Of a DNA stretch of 49,992 nucleotides, positions 25,026 to 34,074 are shown one piece after another. This DNA is from an uncultured Bacteroidales bacterium (GTDB lineage: Bacteria; Bacteroidota; Bacteroidia; Bacteroidales; F082). The stretch is from the NCBI GenBank assembly GCA_905234765.1, contig CAJOIF010000014.1, positions 1-49,992 of the forward strand. Direction: 5' to 3'. The position numbers were made by a program, and so were the translations under genes. The notes under the pieces are model-generated. The model had not been told where the DNA came from and did not search any database. It worked only from the letters and a program-made list of their open reading frames with translations. Numbering within the stretch: position 1 is the stretch's first letter; each line of letters begins with the position of its first letter.

Positions 25026-25622
25026 CTAAAAGTCTAACTTTAACTGAATTGCCATATTGAATGTCATCCTATGGAGTGGTGTCGTACCAAAATCTGCAAT
25101 GGCTTGTTTATGCTCCTTTGTAGGATAGCCTTTGTTCTTTTTCCAATTGTAAACGGGAAATTGCTTGTCGTATTGTTCCATCAACAAATCCCTGGTTGTT
25201 TTGGCCAAAATAGAGGCCGCCGCAATGGACTGGTATTTCGCGTCGCCGCCCACGATGCAGATATGCTTGATGTCTCTATACGGATTGAAGCGATTGCCGT
25301 CAATAAGCAACAATTCAGGTTGAAGTTTTAATTCATCTAAAGCCCTATGCATCGCTAAAAATGAAGCATTTAAAATATTAATTCTATCTATCTCTTCCGC
25401 TGTAACGATGCCTATACCATAGGTCACAGCCTCTTTCATTATCAACTCTCGGAGTTGCATACGTTTCTTTTCATTAAGTTGCTTGGAATCATTGAGTTCC
25501 GGATAGTCCGATCTCTGTTTCAAGATGACCGCAGCCGCCACCACAGGTCCAGCCAAACACCCACGCCCTGCCTCATCACATCCGGCCTCCAACAAATCAC
25601 TATAATGCGTCAGCAACCCCAT
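25026..25622 (-). CDS. rnhB: ribonuclease HII
   Basis: The 198-residue protein has the RNase HII motif AGCDEAGRG with Asp16 and Glu17, LLIDGN with Asp108 and the GGDAKY segment with Asp127, completing the DEDD metal site. It cleaves the RNA strand of RNA-DNA hybrids, including single ribonucleotides in DNA. Length is typical of the family. It begins 3 bases after the DUF6427 gene stop. Confidence 0.96.
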   Translation of the reverse strand: MGLLTHYSDLLEAGCDEAGRGCLAGPVVAAAVILKQRSDYPELNDSKQLNEKKRMQLRELIMKEAVTYGIGIVTAEEIDRINILNASFLAMHRALDELKLQPELLLIDGNRFNPYRDIKHICIVGGDAKYQSIAAASILAKTTRDLLMEQYDKQFPVYNWKKNKGYPTKEHKQAIADFGTTPLHRMTFNMAIQLKLDF

Positions 25623-25625
25623 GTT

Positions 25626-26609
25626 TTACAACAATTTGAAATAATAGTGATTTGCCACGACCAGCAACAAGAACACTATTAAGCAAAGATTTGCCCAACC
25701 TGTATTCCCCATATATGAGAACTCATATGAAATAATGATGGACAAAGCAAAGAAAATCAATCCATTATGCAGCAAATTACCACCTAAAAACAACAATAAA
25801 GCACCGAATACAACCAGCAAAACGCTCATAGTCATCTTGGTGCGTACCGCAACGGTCTTCTCAAAGCTGGCATTGCCACTACCAAAAAACAGCAATACTG
25901 CGGAAACGATGACAAACAACAATAGAGTGATATTCTTCAAGTTAAAGCCTTCTACCGAAAGCTGTAAATCAACAAACCAGTTTCTATATCCATTTATCAT
26001 CGTTTGGAAATCACCAAAGAGAAAAACGCCACTGAAATACAAGAAATAGGCAAACAAGAAACCCGTAATTGGAATCAATTGAAGGCGGAAAGTACTTTTC
26101 TTGGCGATAGGTAGCGATATCATCACCCAAAAAACCAACACAATGGCTGGGAAATAACACATCGAAGCCAAGGCCGTAAAAATTCCTGTCTTCAATAAGT
26201 GCAACTCCGGATTGGGCAACTGGTACATTTCATATAAATTATTGATTGCCAATAAAATGAAAAAAACCGACAAAAGGAACGGATAGAAATTAGTCTGCAT
26301 TTTGGTCAGGCTCATCAACAGCACAAAAACAAATGCACCCATGGAACTCACCTTCCCGACAATCTGATTATTCACTAGTATCGCATTAAAAACCAGTGCC
26401 TCCAAGACCAAGATCAAAAAGGCTACAATATGCTGAACTAGAGGCGAAAATCTCAACAGACGGTCAATGACATTGAAGATCGGCGTCACCGGCTCGCCCA
26501 ATCCCATAGTCACCTCCCCTGCAATAAAAGACGGCAACCACAAGGCTATGACCATCAAAGCCAAAACCACGTATTGAACAGCGTAACTTTGTCTGAAAAA
26601 CTTAATCAT
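25626..26609 (-). CDS. DUF6427-like multi-pass membrane protein
   Basis: The 327-residue protein has about nine membrane helices. The opening segment MIKFFRQSYAVQYVVLALM and the repeated pattern of short loops match the DUF6427 family as I recall it, found almost only in Bacteroidetes and commonly near purD. No enzymatic motif is visible. Its ATG overlaps the purD stop (26606-26609), so it is translationally coupled. Function unknown. Confidence 0.75.
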   Translation of the reverse strand: MIKFFRQSYAVQYVVLALMVIALWLPSFIAGEVTMGLGEPVTPIFNVIDRLLRFSPLVQHIVAFLILVLEALVFNAILVNNQIVGKVSSMGAFVFVLLMSLTKMQTNFYPFLLSVFFILLAINNLYEMYQLPNPELHLLKTGIFTALASMCYFPAIVLVFWVMISLPIAKKSTFRLQLIPITGFLFAYFLYFSGVFLFGDFQTMINGYRNWFVDLQLSVEGFNLKNITLLLFVIVSAVLLFFGSGNASFEKTVAVRTKMTMSVLLVVFGALLLFLGGNLLHNGLIFFALSIIISYEFSYMGNTGWANLCLIVFLLLVVANHYYFKLL

Positions 26610-27976
26610 TGTAACTTCATCAAATCAAGTCCGATATCGTGTCTATAGTTAACACCCTCAAAATGAATCTTTTCCACATCGCAGTAAGCTTTACTCCTCG
26701 CCTCTTCGATGTTGTTGCCATGTGCAGTCACTGCAATGACGCGCCCCCCAGCCGTAACCACATTCTTCTCGGTATCAAACGCTGTGCCAGCATGGAAAGC
26801 CACGACATCCTTCGGCTGGTCCAAACCACTCATTATCATGCCTTTCTTGTATGCTTCAGGATACCCGCCAGACACTAGCATCACTGTGACCGCCGTCTTG
26901 TCGCTCTTGGCGTAATGCACTTCGTTGAGGCGACCGTCGGCACAAGCAAACAGCAAATCGGCAAAGTCACCTTCGATACGGGTCATCACGGCCTCAGTCT
27001 CTGGATCGCCCATACGTACGTTGTACTCGATGACGTATGGATTGCCGCCATCGTTCATCAAACCCAAGAAAATGAAGCCTTTATAGTCGATGTCTTCTGT
27101 CTTCAGACCTTTTAGGGTAGGCTTCACGATACGTTCTTCTACCCTGTTCAGAAACTCGGGTGTGCAGAACGGCACCGGCGAAACGGCACCCATACCGCCC
27201 GTGTTGAGGCCTTGGTCGCCATCGCCAATTCGCTTGTAATCCTTGGCTTCAGGAAGCAAAACATAGTGCTCGCCGTCGGTCAGCACAAAAACGGAAACTT
27301 CAATGCCTTTCAAGAACTCCTCAATGACCACGGTAGCCGATGCAGCGCCAAACTTGCCATCGAGCATCTTGCCCAACTCGTCCTTAGCCTCTTGCAAGTC
27401 ATTGAGAATCAACACGCCTTTACCAGCAGCCAATCCGTCGGCTTTGAGCACGTATGGTGCTTTCACGCTTTCGAGGAACCGGCAACCCTCATCGAGGTTG
27501 TCCTTATTGACCTTGAAGCATTTCGCTGTGGGCACACAATATTTCTCCATAAAATCCTTGGCGAAGGCCTTGCTTCCTTCCAATTGGGCACCACGCTTGT
27601 CGGGACCAATGATTTTAATGGCTCTCAATGCCTCATCTTGCTTGAAGAAATCCACAATGCCGTCTACCAAAGGCTGCTCTGGACCCACCACAACGAGATT
27701 AATATCTTGCTTTAAGCAAAAGTATTTTATTGCTTCAAAATCAGAAAGTTTAATACTGACATTCACACCCACTTGTGCCGTACCCGCATTGCCAGGAGCG
27801 ATGAAGATATGGGCACCTTCACTTTGGGCTAACTTCCATGCCAGAGCATGTTCGCGTCCGCCCGAACCAAGCACCAAAATGTTGCGCTCAACAGCGGTGA
27901 TATGTTGCCCTTGAACGGCTTTCCAATCCATAGTCTCTTTTCTGGCTTCACCAGGATACATTATGATTTTTTCCAT
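26606..27976 (-). CDS. purD: phosphoribosylamine--glycine ligase
   Basis: The protein catalyses the ATP-dependent joining of glycine to phosphoribosylamine in purine synthesis. It shows RNILVLGSGGREHALAWKLA at the start of the core, ATP-grasp motifs (GLAAGKGV, EEFLKGIEVSVFVLTDG), and GGMGAVSP and YNVRMGDPETEAV near the end. I take the ATG at 27976 (MEKIIMYPGEARKETMDW), 2 bases after the glycosyltransferase stop, giving 456 residues; this leaves a 30-residue leader before the usual N-terminus. The ATG at 27931 (MDWKAVQGQ) would give a 441-residue form. The frame extends further to 28036, inside the upstream gene. Confidence 0.95.
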   Translation of the reverse strand: MEKIIMYPGEARKETMDWKAVQGQHITAVERNILVLGSGGREHALAWKLAQSEGAHIFIAPGNAGTAQVGVNVSIKLSDFEAIKYFCLKQDINLVVVGPEQPLVDGIVDFFKQDEALRAIKIIGPDKRGAQLEGSKAFAKDFMEKYCVPTAKCFKVNKDNLDEGCRFLESVKAPYVLKADGLAAGKGVLILNDLQEAKDELGKMLDGKFGAASATVVIEEFLKGIEVSVFVLTDGEHYVLLPEAKDYKRIGDGDQGLNTGGMGAVSPVPFCTPEFLNRVEERIVKPTLKGLKTEDIDYKGFIFLGLMNDGGNPYVIEYNVRMGDPETEAVMTRIEGDFADLLFACADGRLNEVHYAKSDKTAVTVMLVSGGYPEAYKKGMIMSGLDQPKDVVAFHAGTAFDTEKNVVTAGGRVIAVTAHGNNIEEARSKAYCDVEKIHFEGVNYRHDIGLDLMKLQ

Positions 27977-27978
27977 AT

Positions 27979-29103
27979 CTATTCTTTTATCGTTTTCATC
28001 AATGAGTTCCAAATAGCTTCGGCTGCCATATCCCACGAGAAATCCGTGCCGCGTTCGCGACCCTTTTCTATCAATGCCTCACGCACGTTCTCGTCAAGCA
28101 TCTCCGTCATCCCTTCGGCGATGGAGGCTTCGCTGAATGGATCAACCAACAAAGCCGCATCGTCGGCGACCTCTGGCATAGATGTCACATTGGAAGTAAT
28201 GACGGGCGTGTCGCAACGGAACGCCTCCAAAATCGGGATGCCAAAACCCTCAAAATAAGATACATACACCGAAGCCAAGGCCGCTGCCGTCACCAAATGA
28301 AGGTCTTCGGCACTCAAACGGCCTGCAAAGACCACATCCTCCTTGAACCGCATCTGGCTGTAAGCCCTTTCAATTGGCTCCGACCACCAGCGCTTCTCCC
28401 CTACAATCAGCAACTTAACATTGGAAGGCGTCTGGCTTTTGAACAAGTCAAATGCCGTGAACAGCCTCGCCAAGTTCTTGCGCGGATGCAGCGAACCAAC
28501 AAACATGAAATACGGATTGCCGTCTGTGTATTTTGCGCGAATGGCATCCTGTTCCACGTCAGAAATCGGCGCAAACTTCTCATTCACACCATTATACGCC
28601 ACGTCAATCTTTTCGGGTTCGATGCCGTAGCACTCCACGATATCCTGTTTTGAGAACTCCGACACCGTCACGATGCGCCTGGCCTTGCGGGCAAACCTCG
28701 GGAAGAATTTCTTGTAGTGCCACAGATGAATCTTCGGCATATCCTTCGGGAAATGCTCAAAGTTAAGGTCATGGAACTGAGCTACTTGTGGCACATCGGA
28801 ACGAAGGCTCAAATAACCGTCTGGCGAGAAAAACAAGTCAGGCTGTATCTTTTTCAGGGCCTTCTTGACGGAAAACTCGAAGAACCAAATGAACAGGAAC
28901 GGATGACGCGCCTGCGGAAAAAGCACAACAGGTTTCACATTGTCGCCGAATAGGAACATCGGGTCTGGCTCACGGTCGAAAATGAAGTAAAACTCCACCT
29001 CGGGGTGGTCTTTCACCATACGGCGCAAGGTTTCATAAGCCACCCATCCGATGCCTTCCAGCTTGCCTTTCAGCAACAAACGTGTATTGACAGCGATTTT
29101 CAT
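27979..29103 (-). CDS. GT4-family glycosyltransferase
   Basis: The 374-residue protein has the GT-B fold with an N-terminal acceptor domain (MKIAVNTRLLLKGKLEGIGWVAYET) and a C-terminal donor domain with FVGSLHPRKNLARLF, and the YVSYFEGFGIPILEAFRCDTPVI motif, where the EGFGIPILEA stretch carries the E(x7)E signature. This is a retaining family 4 glycosyltransferase that would build a cell-surface polysaccharide or glycolipid. It stands alone without other glycan genes, between ahcY and purD with 9 and 2 bases of spacing, so the sugar and acceptor cannot be inferred. Confidence 0.88.
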   Translation of the reverse strand: MKIAVNTRLLLKGKLEGIGWVAYETLRRMVKDHPEVEFYFIFDREPDPMFLFGDNVKPVVLFPQARHPFLFIWFFEFSVKKALKKIQPDLFFSPDGYLSLRSDVPQVAQFHDLNFEHFPKDMPKIHLWHYKKFFPRFARKARRIVTVSEFSKQDIVECYGIEPEKIDVAYNGVNEKFAPISDVEQDAIRAKYTDGNPYFMFVGSLHPRKNLARLFTAFDLFKSQTPSNVKLLIVGEKRWWSEPIERAYSQMRFKEDVVFAGRLSAEDLHLVTAAALASVYVSYFEGFGIPILEAFRCDTPVITSNVTSMPEVADDAALLVDPFSEASIAEGMTEMLDENVREALIEKGRERGTDFSWDMAAEAIWNSLMKTIKE

Positions 29104-29112
29104 GTCGAGGCA

Positions 29113-30543
29113 TCAATAGCGGTAGATGTCCGACTTGTATGGGCCTTCAATGGGCACACCGATATAATCGGCCTGCTTCTGCGTGAGCTTGGTCAGCTTC
29201 ACGCCAATTTTCTCAAGATGTAGGCGTGCGACTTCCTCATCCAAATACTTGGGCAGGCAATAGACACCTACTTTATATTGGCCGCGCTTCTCCCAAAGGT
29301 CCATCTGGGCCAAAGTCTGATTGGTGAACGAGTTACTCATCACGAAGCTGGCGTGACCCGTGGCGCAACCGAGGTTGACCAAACGGCCCGAAGCCAACAG
29401 GAAGATGCAGTGACCGTCGTCGAAGACGTACTTATCGACTTGAGGCTTGATGTTGATTTTCTCTTTCAGGTGCTCGGTCTTTTCGAGGCGATCGACTTGA
29501 ATTTCGTTGTCGAAGTGACCGATGTTGCACACGATGGCCTGATCCTTCATTTGCAGGATGTGTTCCAGCGTGATGACGTCGCAGTTGCCCGTCGTAGTGA
29601 CAAAGATATTGCCTTCCTTGACAGCTTCCTCCATCGTCGTGACCTCAAAGCCTTCCATGGCGGCTTGCAGGGCGCAGATGGGGTCGATTTCGGTGACGAG
29701 AACGCGGGCGCCGTAGCTTTTCATCGAATGCGAGCAGCCCTTACCTACTTCGCCGTAACCGCACACGACGACCACCTTGCCGGCAATCATCACGTCGGTG
29801 GCGCGCTTGATGCCGTCGGCCAACGACTCGCGGCAGCCGTAGAGGTTGTCGAACTTCGACTTGGTCACCGAGTCGTTTACGTTGATGGCAGGAACGAGCA
29901 GTTCGCCGCGTTCATGCATCTGGTACAGACGATGCACACCTGTGGTGGTCTCTTCCGAGACACCCTTCCAGCCAGCCACAACCGTGTGCCAGAAGGTAGG
30001 ATTCTCTTTATAAGTGGCTTTGATGACGCTCATCAGCGCTCTTTCTTCCTCGCTGCCCGTGGGTGCGTCAAGAAGTTTCGGGTCGTTTTCGCAGGCATAT
30101 CCCTTGTGAATCAGCAGGGTTGCGTCACCACCGTCATCCACAATCAAGTCTGGACCCGTTCCGTCGGGGAAGGTGATGGCGCGTTTGGTGCACCACCAAT
30201 AGTCTTCGAGCGTCTCGCCTTTCCAGGCGAAGACGGCGGTACCTGTTTCGGCAATGGCTGCTGCAGCATGGTCTTGCGTGGAATAGATGTTGCAGCTGCA
30301 CCAGCGCACCGTGGCACCCAATTTAACCAAAGTTTCAATGAGGCAAGCGGTCTGGATGGTCATGTGCAGCGACCCCATAATCTTCGCGCCTTTCAGCGGC
30401 TTGCTGTCGCCATATTTCTTGCGCAGTGACATCAGGCCGGGCATTTCGTGTTCAGATACTTCAATTTCCTTACGTCCCCAAGCGGCCAAGTTCATGTCGG
30501 CCACCAAATAGGGTAATTTGTTGTCTAATAGTCTGTTATCCAT
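29113..30543 (-). CDS. ahcY: adenosylhomocysteinase
   Basis: The 476-residue protein hydrolyses S-adenosylhomocysteine to adenosine and homocysteine with a bound NAD. It has the substrate region [16 protein letters not shown] and [19 protein letters not shown], the NAD-binding fold [17 protein letters not shown] and the ending [10 protein letters not shown] typical of the enzyme. Length agrees with the longer bacterial/plant form. A clear -7 box precedes it, and the next six genes follow at close spacing, so it may lead a long transcript. Confidence 0.98.
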   Translation of the reverse strand: MDNRLLDNKLPYLVADMNLAAWGRKEIEVSEHEMPGLMSLRKKYGDSKPLKGAKIMGSLHMTIQTACLIETLVKLGATVRWCSCNIYSTQDHAAAAIAETGTAVFAWKGETLEDYWWCTKRAITFPDGTGPDLIVDDGGDATLLIHKGYACENDPKLLDAPTGSEEERALMSVIKATYKENPTFWHTVVAGWKGVSEETTTGVHRLYQMHERGELLVPAINVNDSVTKSKFDNLYGCRESLADGIKRATDVMIAGKVVVVCGYGEVGKGCSHSMKSYGARVLVTEIDPICALQAAMEGFEVTTMEEAVKEGNIFVTTTGNCDVITLEHILQMKDQAIVCNIGHFDNEIQVDRLEKTEHLKEKINIKPQVDKYVFDDGHCIFLLASGRLVNLGCATGHASFVMSNSFTNQTLAQMDLWEKRGQYKVGVYCLPKYLDEEVARLHLEKIGVKLTKLTQKQADYIGVPIEGPYKSDIYRY

Positions 30544-30580
30544 TTGCTTATAATTTTATTTATTGTCAATTATGAATTGG

Positions 30581-30588
30581 CAAAGATA
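30581..30588 (-). promoter_or_regulatory. predicted -7 box of ahcY
   Basis: The minus strand reads TATCTTTG then CCA, 37 bases upstream of the ahcY ATG at 30543. The gene run to 21212 has no other obvious -7 box at gene junctions. Confidence 0.6.
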
Positions 30589-30681
30589 AGCAAATTTCCG
30601 ACATCTTCACAAAATGCCTTCCTGTTTTCAATGCAGAATGACAAAACTTTTCAACTTTTAACGGAATGCCAAAATAATGTG

Positions 30682-30689
30682 TATTTTTG
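30682..30689 (+). promoter_or_regulatory. predicted -7 box of the HflC-like gene
   Basis: TATTTTTG followed by CAA; transcription would begin near 30696, excluding the longer reading frame that opens at 30677 and supporting the ATG at 30728. Confidence 0.65.
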
Positions 30690-30727
30690 CAAACAAAATT
30701 CGTATCAACAAACAAAATCTTAGAAAA

Positions 30728-31543
30728 ATGAGCCAACCTTACAACATCAACATCAATCACAACAACAAGAGAATCGGACGCTACATCCTTTGGGGCTTTA
30801 TGGTGTTTTTAGCCATCTTAGTATTCTTTTCTTCGTTCTACACCATTCGCTCCACGGAGCGTGGCGTGCTTTCCACCTTCGGCAAGATGAGCGATGACGT
30901 AATTGAGGACGGCCTGCACATGAAGATTCCGTTCATCCAGACCATCAAGCGCGTGAACGTGCAACAGAAAAAGTTCGACGGCAAGGAAAACAGCTACACC
31001 CGTGACGTGCAGACTTCCGAGGTAGAATACACCATCAACTACGACCTGGTTCGCGAGAATGTCAGCAAGCTGATGAAGAATGTTGGCGACGACTACCACA
31101 ACCGCATCGTGGTGCCATTCATCCGTTCGTCCATGAAACAAAGCTTCGGCAACTTTGCGGCCACCGAAATCGTCGAGAACCGTGATGCCGTGCGCCGTGA
31201 GATTGAGCAAACGCTACGTCAGACATTGGACAGCAACTATTTCATGAACGTCCAGTTCCAGATTACAAACATCGACTTCGACGACGACTTCGAAACCGCC
31301 ATCAAGGAAAAGCAAGTTGCCGAGCAGAACGCCTTGAAAGCCAAAAATGTCACCATTCAGGTGGAGGAGCAGGCCAAGCAGACGAAAATCAGGGCACAAG
31401 CCGAAGCCGAGGCTATGAGTATCAAGGCGGCAGCTTTGGAGAGCAATCCTAAGTTGGTGAACTACGAAGCCGTGCAGAAATGGGACGGTAAGATGCCACA
31501 GTACATGCTGGGCAACTCGGTGCCGTTTATTGATTTGAAGTAA
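30728..31543 (+). CDS. HflC/prohibitin-like SPFH protein
   Basis: The 271-residue protein starts MSQPYNININHNN and has one membrane helix (about 18-38) then an SPFH/prohibitin domain (TIRSTERGVLSTFGKMSDDV, GLHMKIPFIQTIKRVNVQ, QTSEVEYTINYDLV) and a helical C-terminus rich in Glu, Ala and Lys (KEKQVAEQNALKAKNVTIQV). This is the prohibitin/HflC type that forms large rings at the inner membrane and controls FtsH-type proteases. No hflK-like partner is adjacent. The coding end overlaps that of the convergent nth gene by 17 bases. Confidence 0.88.
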   Translation: MSQPYNININHNNKRIGRYILWGFMVFLAILVFFSSFYTIRSTERGVLSTFGKMSDDVIEDGLHMKIPFIQTIKRVNVQQKKFDGKENSYTRDVQTSEVEYTINYDLVRENVSKLMKNVGDDYHNRIVVPFIRSSMKQSFGNFAATEIVENRDAVRREIEQTLRQTLDSNYFMNVQFQITNIDFDDDFETAIKEKQVAEQNALKAKNVTIQVEEQAKQTKIRAQAEAEAMSIKAAALESNPKLVNYEAVQKWDGKMPQYMLGNSVPFIDLK

Positions 31544-32183
31544 GCTTCTTGTAGTAATCGCAAATCCCGGTAATCCCACATTCCTCGCATTTGGGTTTGC
31601 GGGCGAGACAGACATAGCGTCCATGCAGGATAAGCCAATGGTGCGCTTTTGACAAGACTTTGGGGGACAAATGATCCACCAAGGTCTTTTCCGTTTCCAA
31701 CACATTCTTGGAATTCTGTGTCAGTCCGATACGATTGGAAACTCTAAACACATGAGTGTCGACAGGCATCGCGGGCTGGTGGAAAGCCACGGCCATCATC
31801 ACGTTGGCGGTCTTGCGACCCACGCCGGGGAGTTTCTGCATGTCCTCAAGGTTGTCGGGGACAATGCCATTGAAATCGCGGACCAAGGCCTGTGCCATGC
31901 CGAGCAGGTTTTTCGCCTTGTTGTTGGGGTACGAAATGCTTTTGATATAGGTGTAAATCTGCTCCACAGAAGAATTAGCCATATCTTTAGGTGCTGGAAA
32001 ACGTTGAAACAAAGCCGGTGTCGTCATGTTCACACGCTTGTCGGTGCACTGTGCAGAAAGGATGACCGCCACTAAAAGTTGATATGGGTTCTCGTACTGC
32101 AGTTCCGACTCCGCGATAGGCATATGCTCTTCGAAATACGACACAAAGGCATCGTATTTCTGCTGTAACTTATTCAATCTCAT
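31527..32183 (-). CDS. nth: endonuclease III
   Basis: The 218-residue DNA glycosylase/AP lyase removes oxidised pyrimidines. It has the helix-hairpin-helix LPGVGRKTANV with the catalytic Lys, the catalytic Asp in PVDTHVFRV, and a C-terminal 4Fe-4S motif C-x6-C-x2-C-x5-C (CLARKPKCEECGITGIC). The ATG at 32183 is used because it overlaps the stop of the upstream gene as TGATG; a TTG one codon upstream also exists. Convergent overlap with the SPFH gene at its 3' end. Confidence 0.96.
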   Translation of the reverse strand: MRLNKLQQKYDAFVSYFEEHMPIAESELQYENPYQLLVAVILSAQCTDKRVNMTTPALFQRFPAPKDMANSSVEQIYTYIKSISYPNNKAKNLLGMAQALVRDFNGIVPDNLEDMQKLPGVGRKTANVMMAVAFHQPAMPVDTHVFRVSNRIGLTQNSKNVLETEKTLVDHLSPKVLSKAHHWLILHGRYVCLARKPKCEECGITGICDYYKKLTSNQ

Positions 32184-32635
32184 CAAATAATGTCCCCTTG
32201 TTCATCCACGAGAACGCCCCAACTCACGGCAGTCATCTTGTCGCCCTCAAAGAAAAAATCGAGCAAGGCATCCTCGAAGGAAATACGCAGTTCGCCGTCT
32301 TCGGTCTCTTCGTCCAAGTCCTTGAAACCGTTGTCTTTCATCAGTTTGACCACATCGTCTTTATTGAGGTCAAACACTTTCTTGCCGTACAATGTAGCCG
32401 CTTCGTTTTCTGTCTCAAAGCAAGCCACCACCGACTTGGTAATGCCCTCGAAATAGATATTCGTCTTGATGGCATCGTATTCGTAATAGATAGAGCGGTT
32501 GCCTGTTTCCTCCATATCACTTAACTCCTCATAGAAGTCAGGCATGTTCAGCATCTTGACCGTCTCGTCAAGCGTCATTCCGAAAGGTATTTCGCCGTAG
32601 CCTTTCAACGGTTGAATGGTAAAGTCTTTCATCAT
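32183..32635 (-). CDS. small acidic protein of unknown function upstream of nth
   Basis: This 150-residue acidic protein starts MMKDFTIQPLKGYGEIPFGM and has an alternating strand/helix pattern with no signal peptide or membrane segment. The GYGEIPFGMTLDETVKML stretch followed by short strands (NIYFEGITKSVVACFETE, LRISFEDALLDFFFEG) suggests a small alpha-beta domain. It is coupled to nth by a TGATG overlap, so it is co-expressed with a DNA-repair enzyme; no functional link is otherwise visible. I do not recognise the family. Confidence 0.75.
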   Translation of the reverse strand: MMKDFTIQPLKGYGEIPFGMTLDETVKMLNMPDFYEELSDMEETGNRSIYYEYDAIKTNIYFEGITKSVVACFETENEAATLYGKKVFDLNKDDVVKLMKDNGFKDLDEETEDGELRISFEDALLDFFFEGDKMTAVSWGVLVDEQGDII

Positions 32636-32703
32636 AATTGTATTGATTTGGCCGCTAAAGTAGGCATTTTATTGGAATCTGTTCTGATTTTTCTAAAAAA
32701 AAT

Positions 32704-32800
32704 CGCCCATAGATACACTCGTAGTTTGTCTGCATGTCATATCGACCGATGAAAGAGGGAGAATATCTATGCAGACAAACTCCTCGGTATGACATGGGCG
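32704..32800 (-). terminator. long nested inverted repeat ending in a T-run (terminator of the permease gene)
   Basis: Outer arms CGCCCAT (32704-32710) and ATGGGCG (32794-32800) enclose inner arms AGTTTGTCTGCAT (32723-32735) and ATGCAGACAAACT (32769-32781), a perfect 13-bp pair. On the minus strand the outer arm is followed at once by A then eight T, so it can act as an intrinsic terminator 6 bases after the permease stop. The loop carries GTCATATCGACCG and related words of the dispersed repeat type. Confidence 0.75.
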
Positions 32801-32805
32801 CTTCC

Positions 32806-34026
32806 TCATTCAAACCGAATCGACTTGGTGGGGCTGATGCGATTGATGACCGAGGTAGGAATCAGAAGCATCAATACCCAAAGGAGGAAAGTACCCAAGT
32901 TAATGAGAGCCACCGTACCGAAATGCAACTCAATGGGCACTGCAGAGAGATAATAGGTAGCGGGATTCAATTTGATGAACCCCGTATACTGTTGCAGGAA
33001 ACAAAAGCCCAAACCGATGATATTGCCGATGAACATTCCGATGAACAAGATACGCAATGAACGGTGCAAAAACACCTCACGAACGAACTTGTTGCTGGCA
33101 CCCATGGCTTTCAGAAGTCCGATAGTGGAAGTACGTTCGATGATGATAATCAGCAACATACTGACGACCGTAATGCCTGCCACTAGCAACATCAGCACCA
33201 TGATAAGCCACACATTGGTATCCAACAAGTTGAGCCAGTCAAAGATTCTCGGATGGCTGTCTCGAGCAGTATAGGAAGCCAGATGAGTGGGAAGGGCGAA
33301 ATAAAGCTTTTCATTCACTTGATCAACATCGGCTTTTTCATCCACGGCAATCTCCACCACCCCTGCCTCATTGTCTGCCCATCCGTTCAGTTTGCGGATT
33401 TGGTTGAGGTCAGCAAAGACAAAACGTTCATCAAACTCGGTCAAACCCGTCTCGAAAATGCCAGTCACCTCAAACTTACGTCCTCGCGCCTGCATATCCT
33501 TGTCGATGAACCACAAACGCACATCGTCACCCACATTAAGCAGCATCTTGTCGGCAATCACCTTGGAGACCAACACCTCCGTGGAGCGTTCATCGGCATG
33601 ATACACAGGCGTTTTGCCTTCTACCAGACAATTGTTGAAATACGTCCAGTCGTAATTTTCATCCACGCCTTTCAGCACCACGCCTTGGATTTCGTCGTCG
33701 GTCTTAATCATACCTGCCTTGTTGGCTACCATTTGATAGTGTTTGATGCCATCAATAGAATTCAGCCTACGGAGCAGCAACGAGTCCAACTGGAATGGTG
33801 TCTCCTCCACCGATTCATTCTTGTCCAACGACTGCACATGTATCGGTGCCACAAAACCGATGACCTTGTCGCGGATTTGGTTTTTGAAACCAACCACAAC
33901 AGCCCAAGAAATCAACATCACGACGATGGCCAAAGCCACGCTTGTGACGGCCAGTCGCATCACTGTCGAGGAAAGGTTTTCCTTCGATAGCGAAAAAATT
34001 CGGTCTGCTATGAATTTTGGGCCCGA
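32806..34026 (-). CDS. FtsX-like ABC transporter permease (LolC/E-type)
   Basis: The 406-residue form starting at the ATG at 34026 (MSGPKFIADRIFSL) is preferred to a TTG at 34044, because the predicted transcript begins near 34046. It has one N-terminal helix (about 24-46), a large periplasmic domain (about 50-265) and three helices at the C-terminus (about 270-300, 320-345, 365-395) with the FtsX-type GLLKAMGAS motif between them. This is the LolC/LolE/MacB permease architecture for lipoprotein release or export. Its ATPase is not in the neighbourhood. A terminator hairpin follows directly. Confidence 0.9.
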   Translation of the reverse strand, partial: SGPKFIADRIFSLSKENLSSTVMRLAVTSVALAIVVMLISWAVVVGFKNQIRDKVIGFVAPIHVQSLDKNESVEETPFQLDSLLLRRLNSIDGIKHYQMVANKAGMIKTDDEIQGVVLKGVDENYDWTYFNNCLVEGKTPVYHADERSTEVLVSKVIADKMLLNVGDDVRLWFIDKDMQARGRKFEVTGIFETGLTEFDERFVFADLNQIRKLNGWADNEAGVVEIAVDEKADVDQVNEKLYFALPTHLASYTARDSHPRIFDWLNLLDTNVWLIMVLMLLVAGITVVSMLLIIIIERTSTIGLLKAMGASNKFVREVFLHRSLRILFIGMFIGNIIGLGFCFLQQYTGFIKLNPATYYLSAVPIELHFGTVALINLGTFLLWVLMLLIPTSVINRISPTKSIRFE

Positions 34027-34044
34027 CATTTGTAAGAATTTCAA

Positions 34045-34052
34045 TAATTTTG
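34045..34052 (+). promoter_or_regulatory. predicted -7 box of namZ, abutting a divergent -7 box
   Basis: TAATTTTG then CAA, 22 bases before the namZ ATG at 34075. The next base starts a divergent box on the other strand (34053-34060). Confidence 0.55.
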
Positions 34053-34060
34053 CAAAAGTA
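34053..34060 (-). promoter_or_regulatory. predicted -7 box of the permease gene, abutting that of namZ
   Basis: The minus strand reads TACTTTTG then CAA. Transcription would begin near 34046, 20 bases before the permease ATG at 34026. Confidence 0.5.
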
Positions 34061-34074
34061 AAAATAAAACCAAA

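Noticed and set aside
28290..28766. Several plus-strand frames over the glycosyltransferase
   Set aside because: Short, overlapping shadows of a conserved GT4 gene with no domain of their own.
29278..30429. 383-residue frame opposite ahcY
   Set aside because: Shadow of the strongly conserved ahcY coding sequence with GC-rich codons; no recognisable domain.
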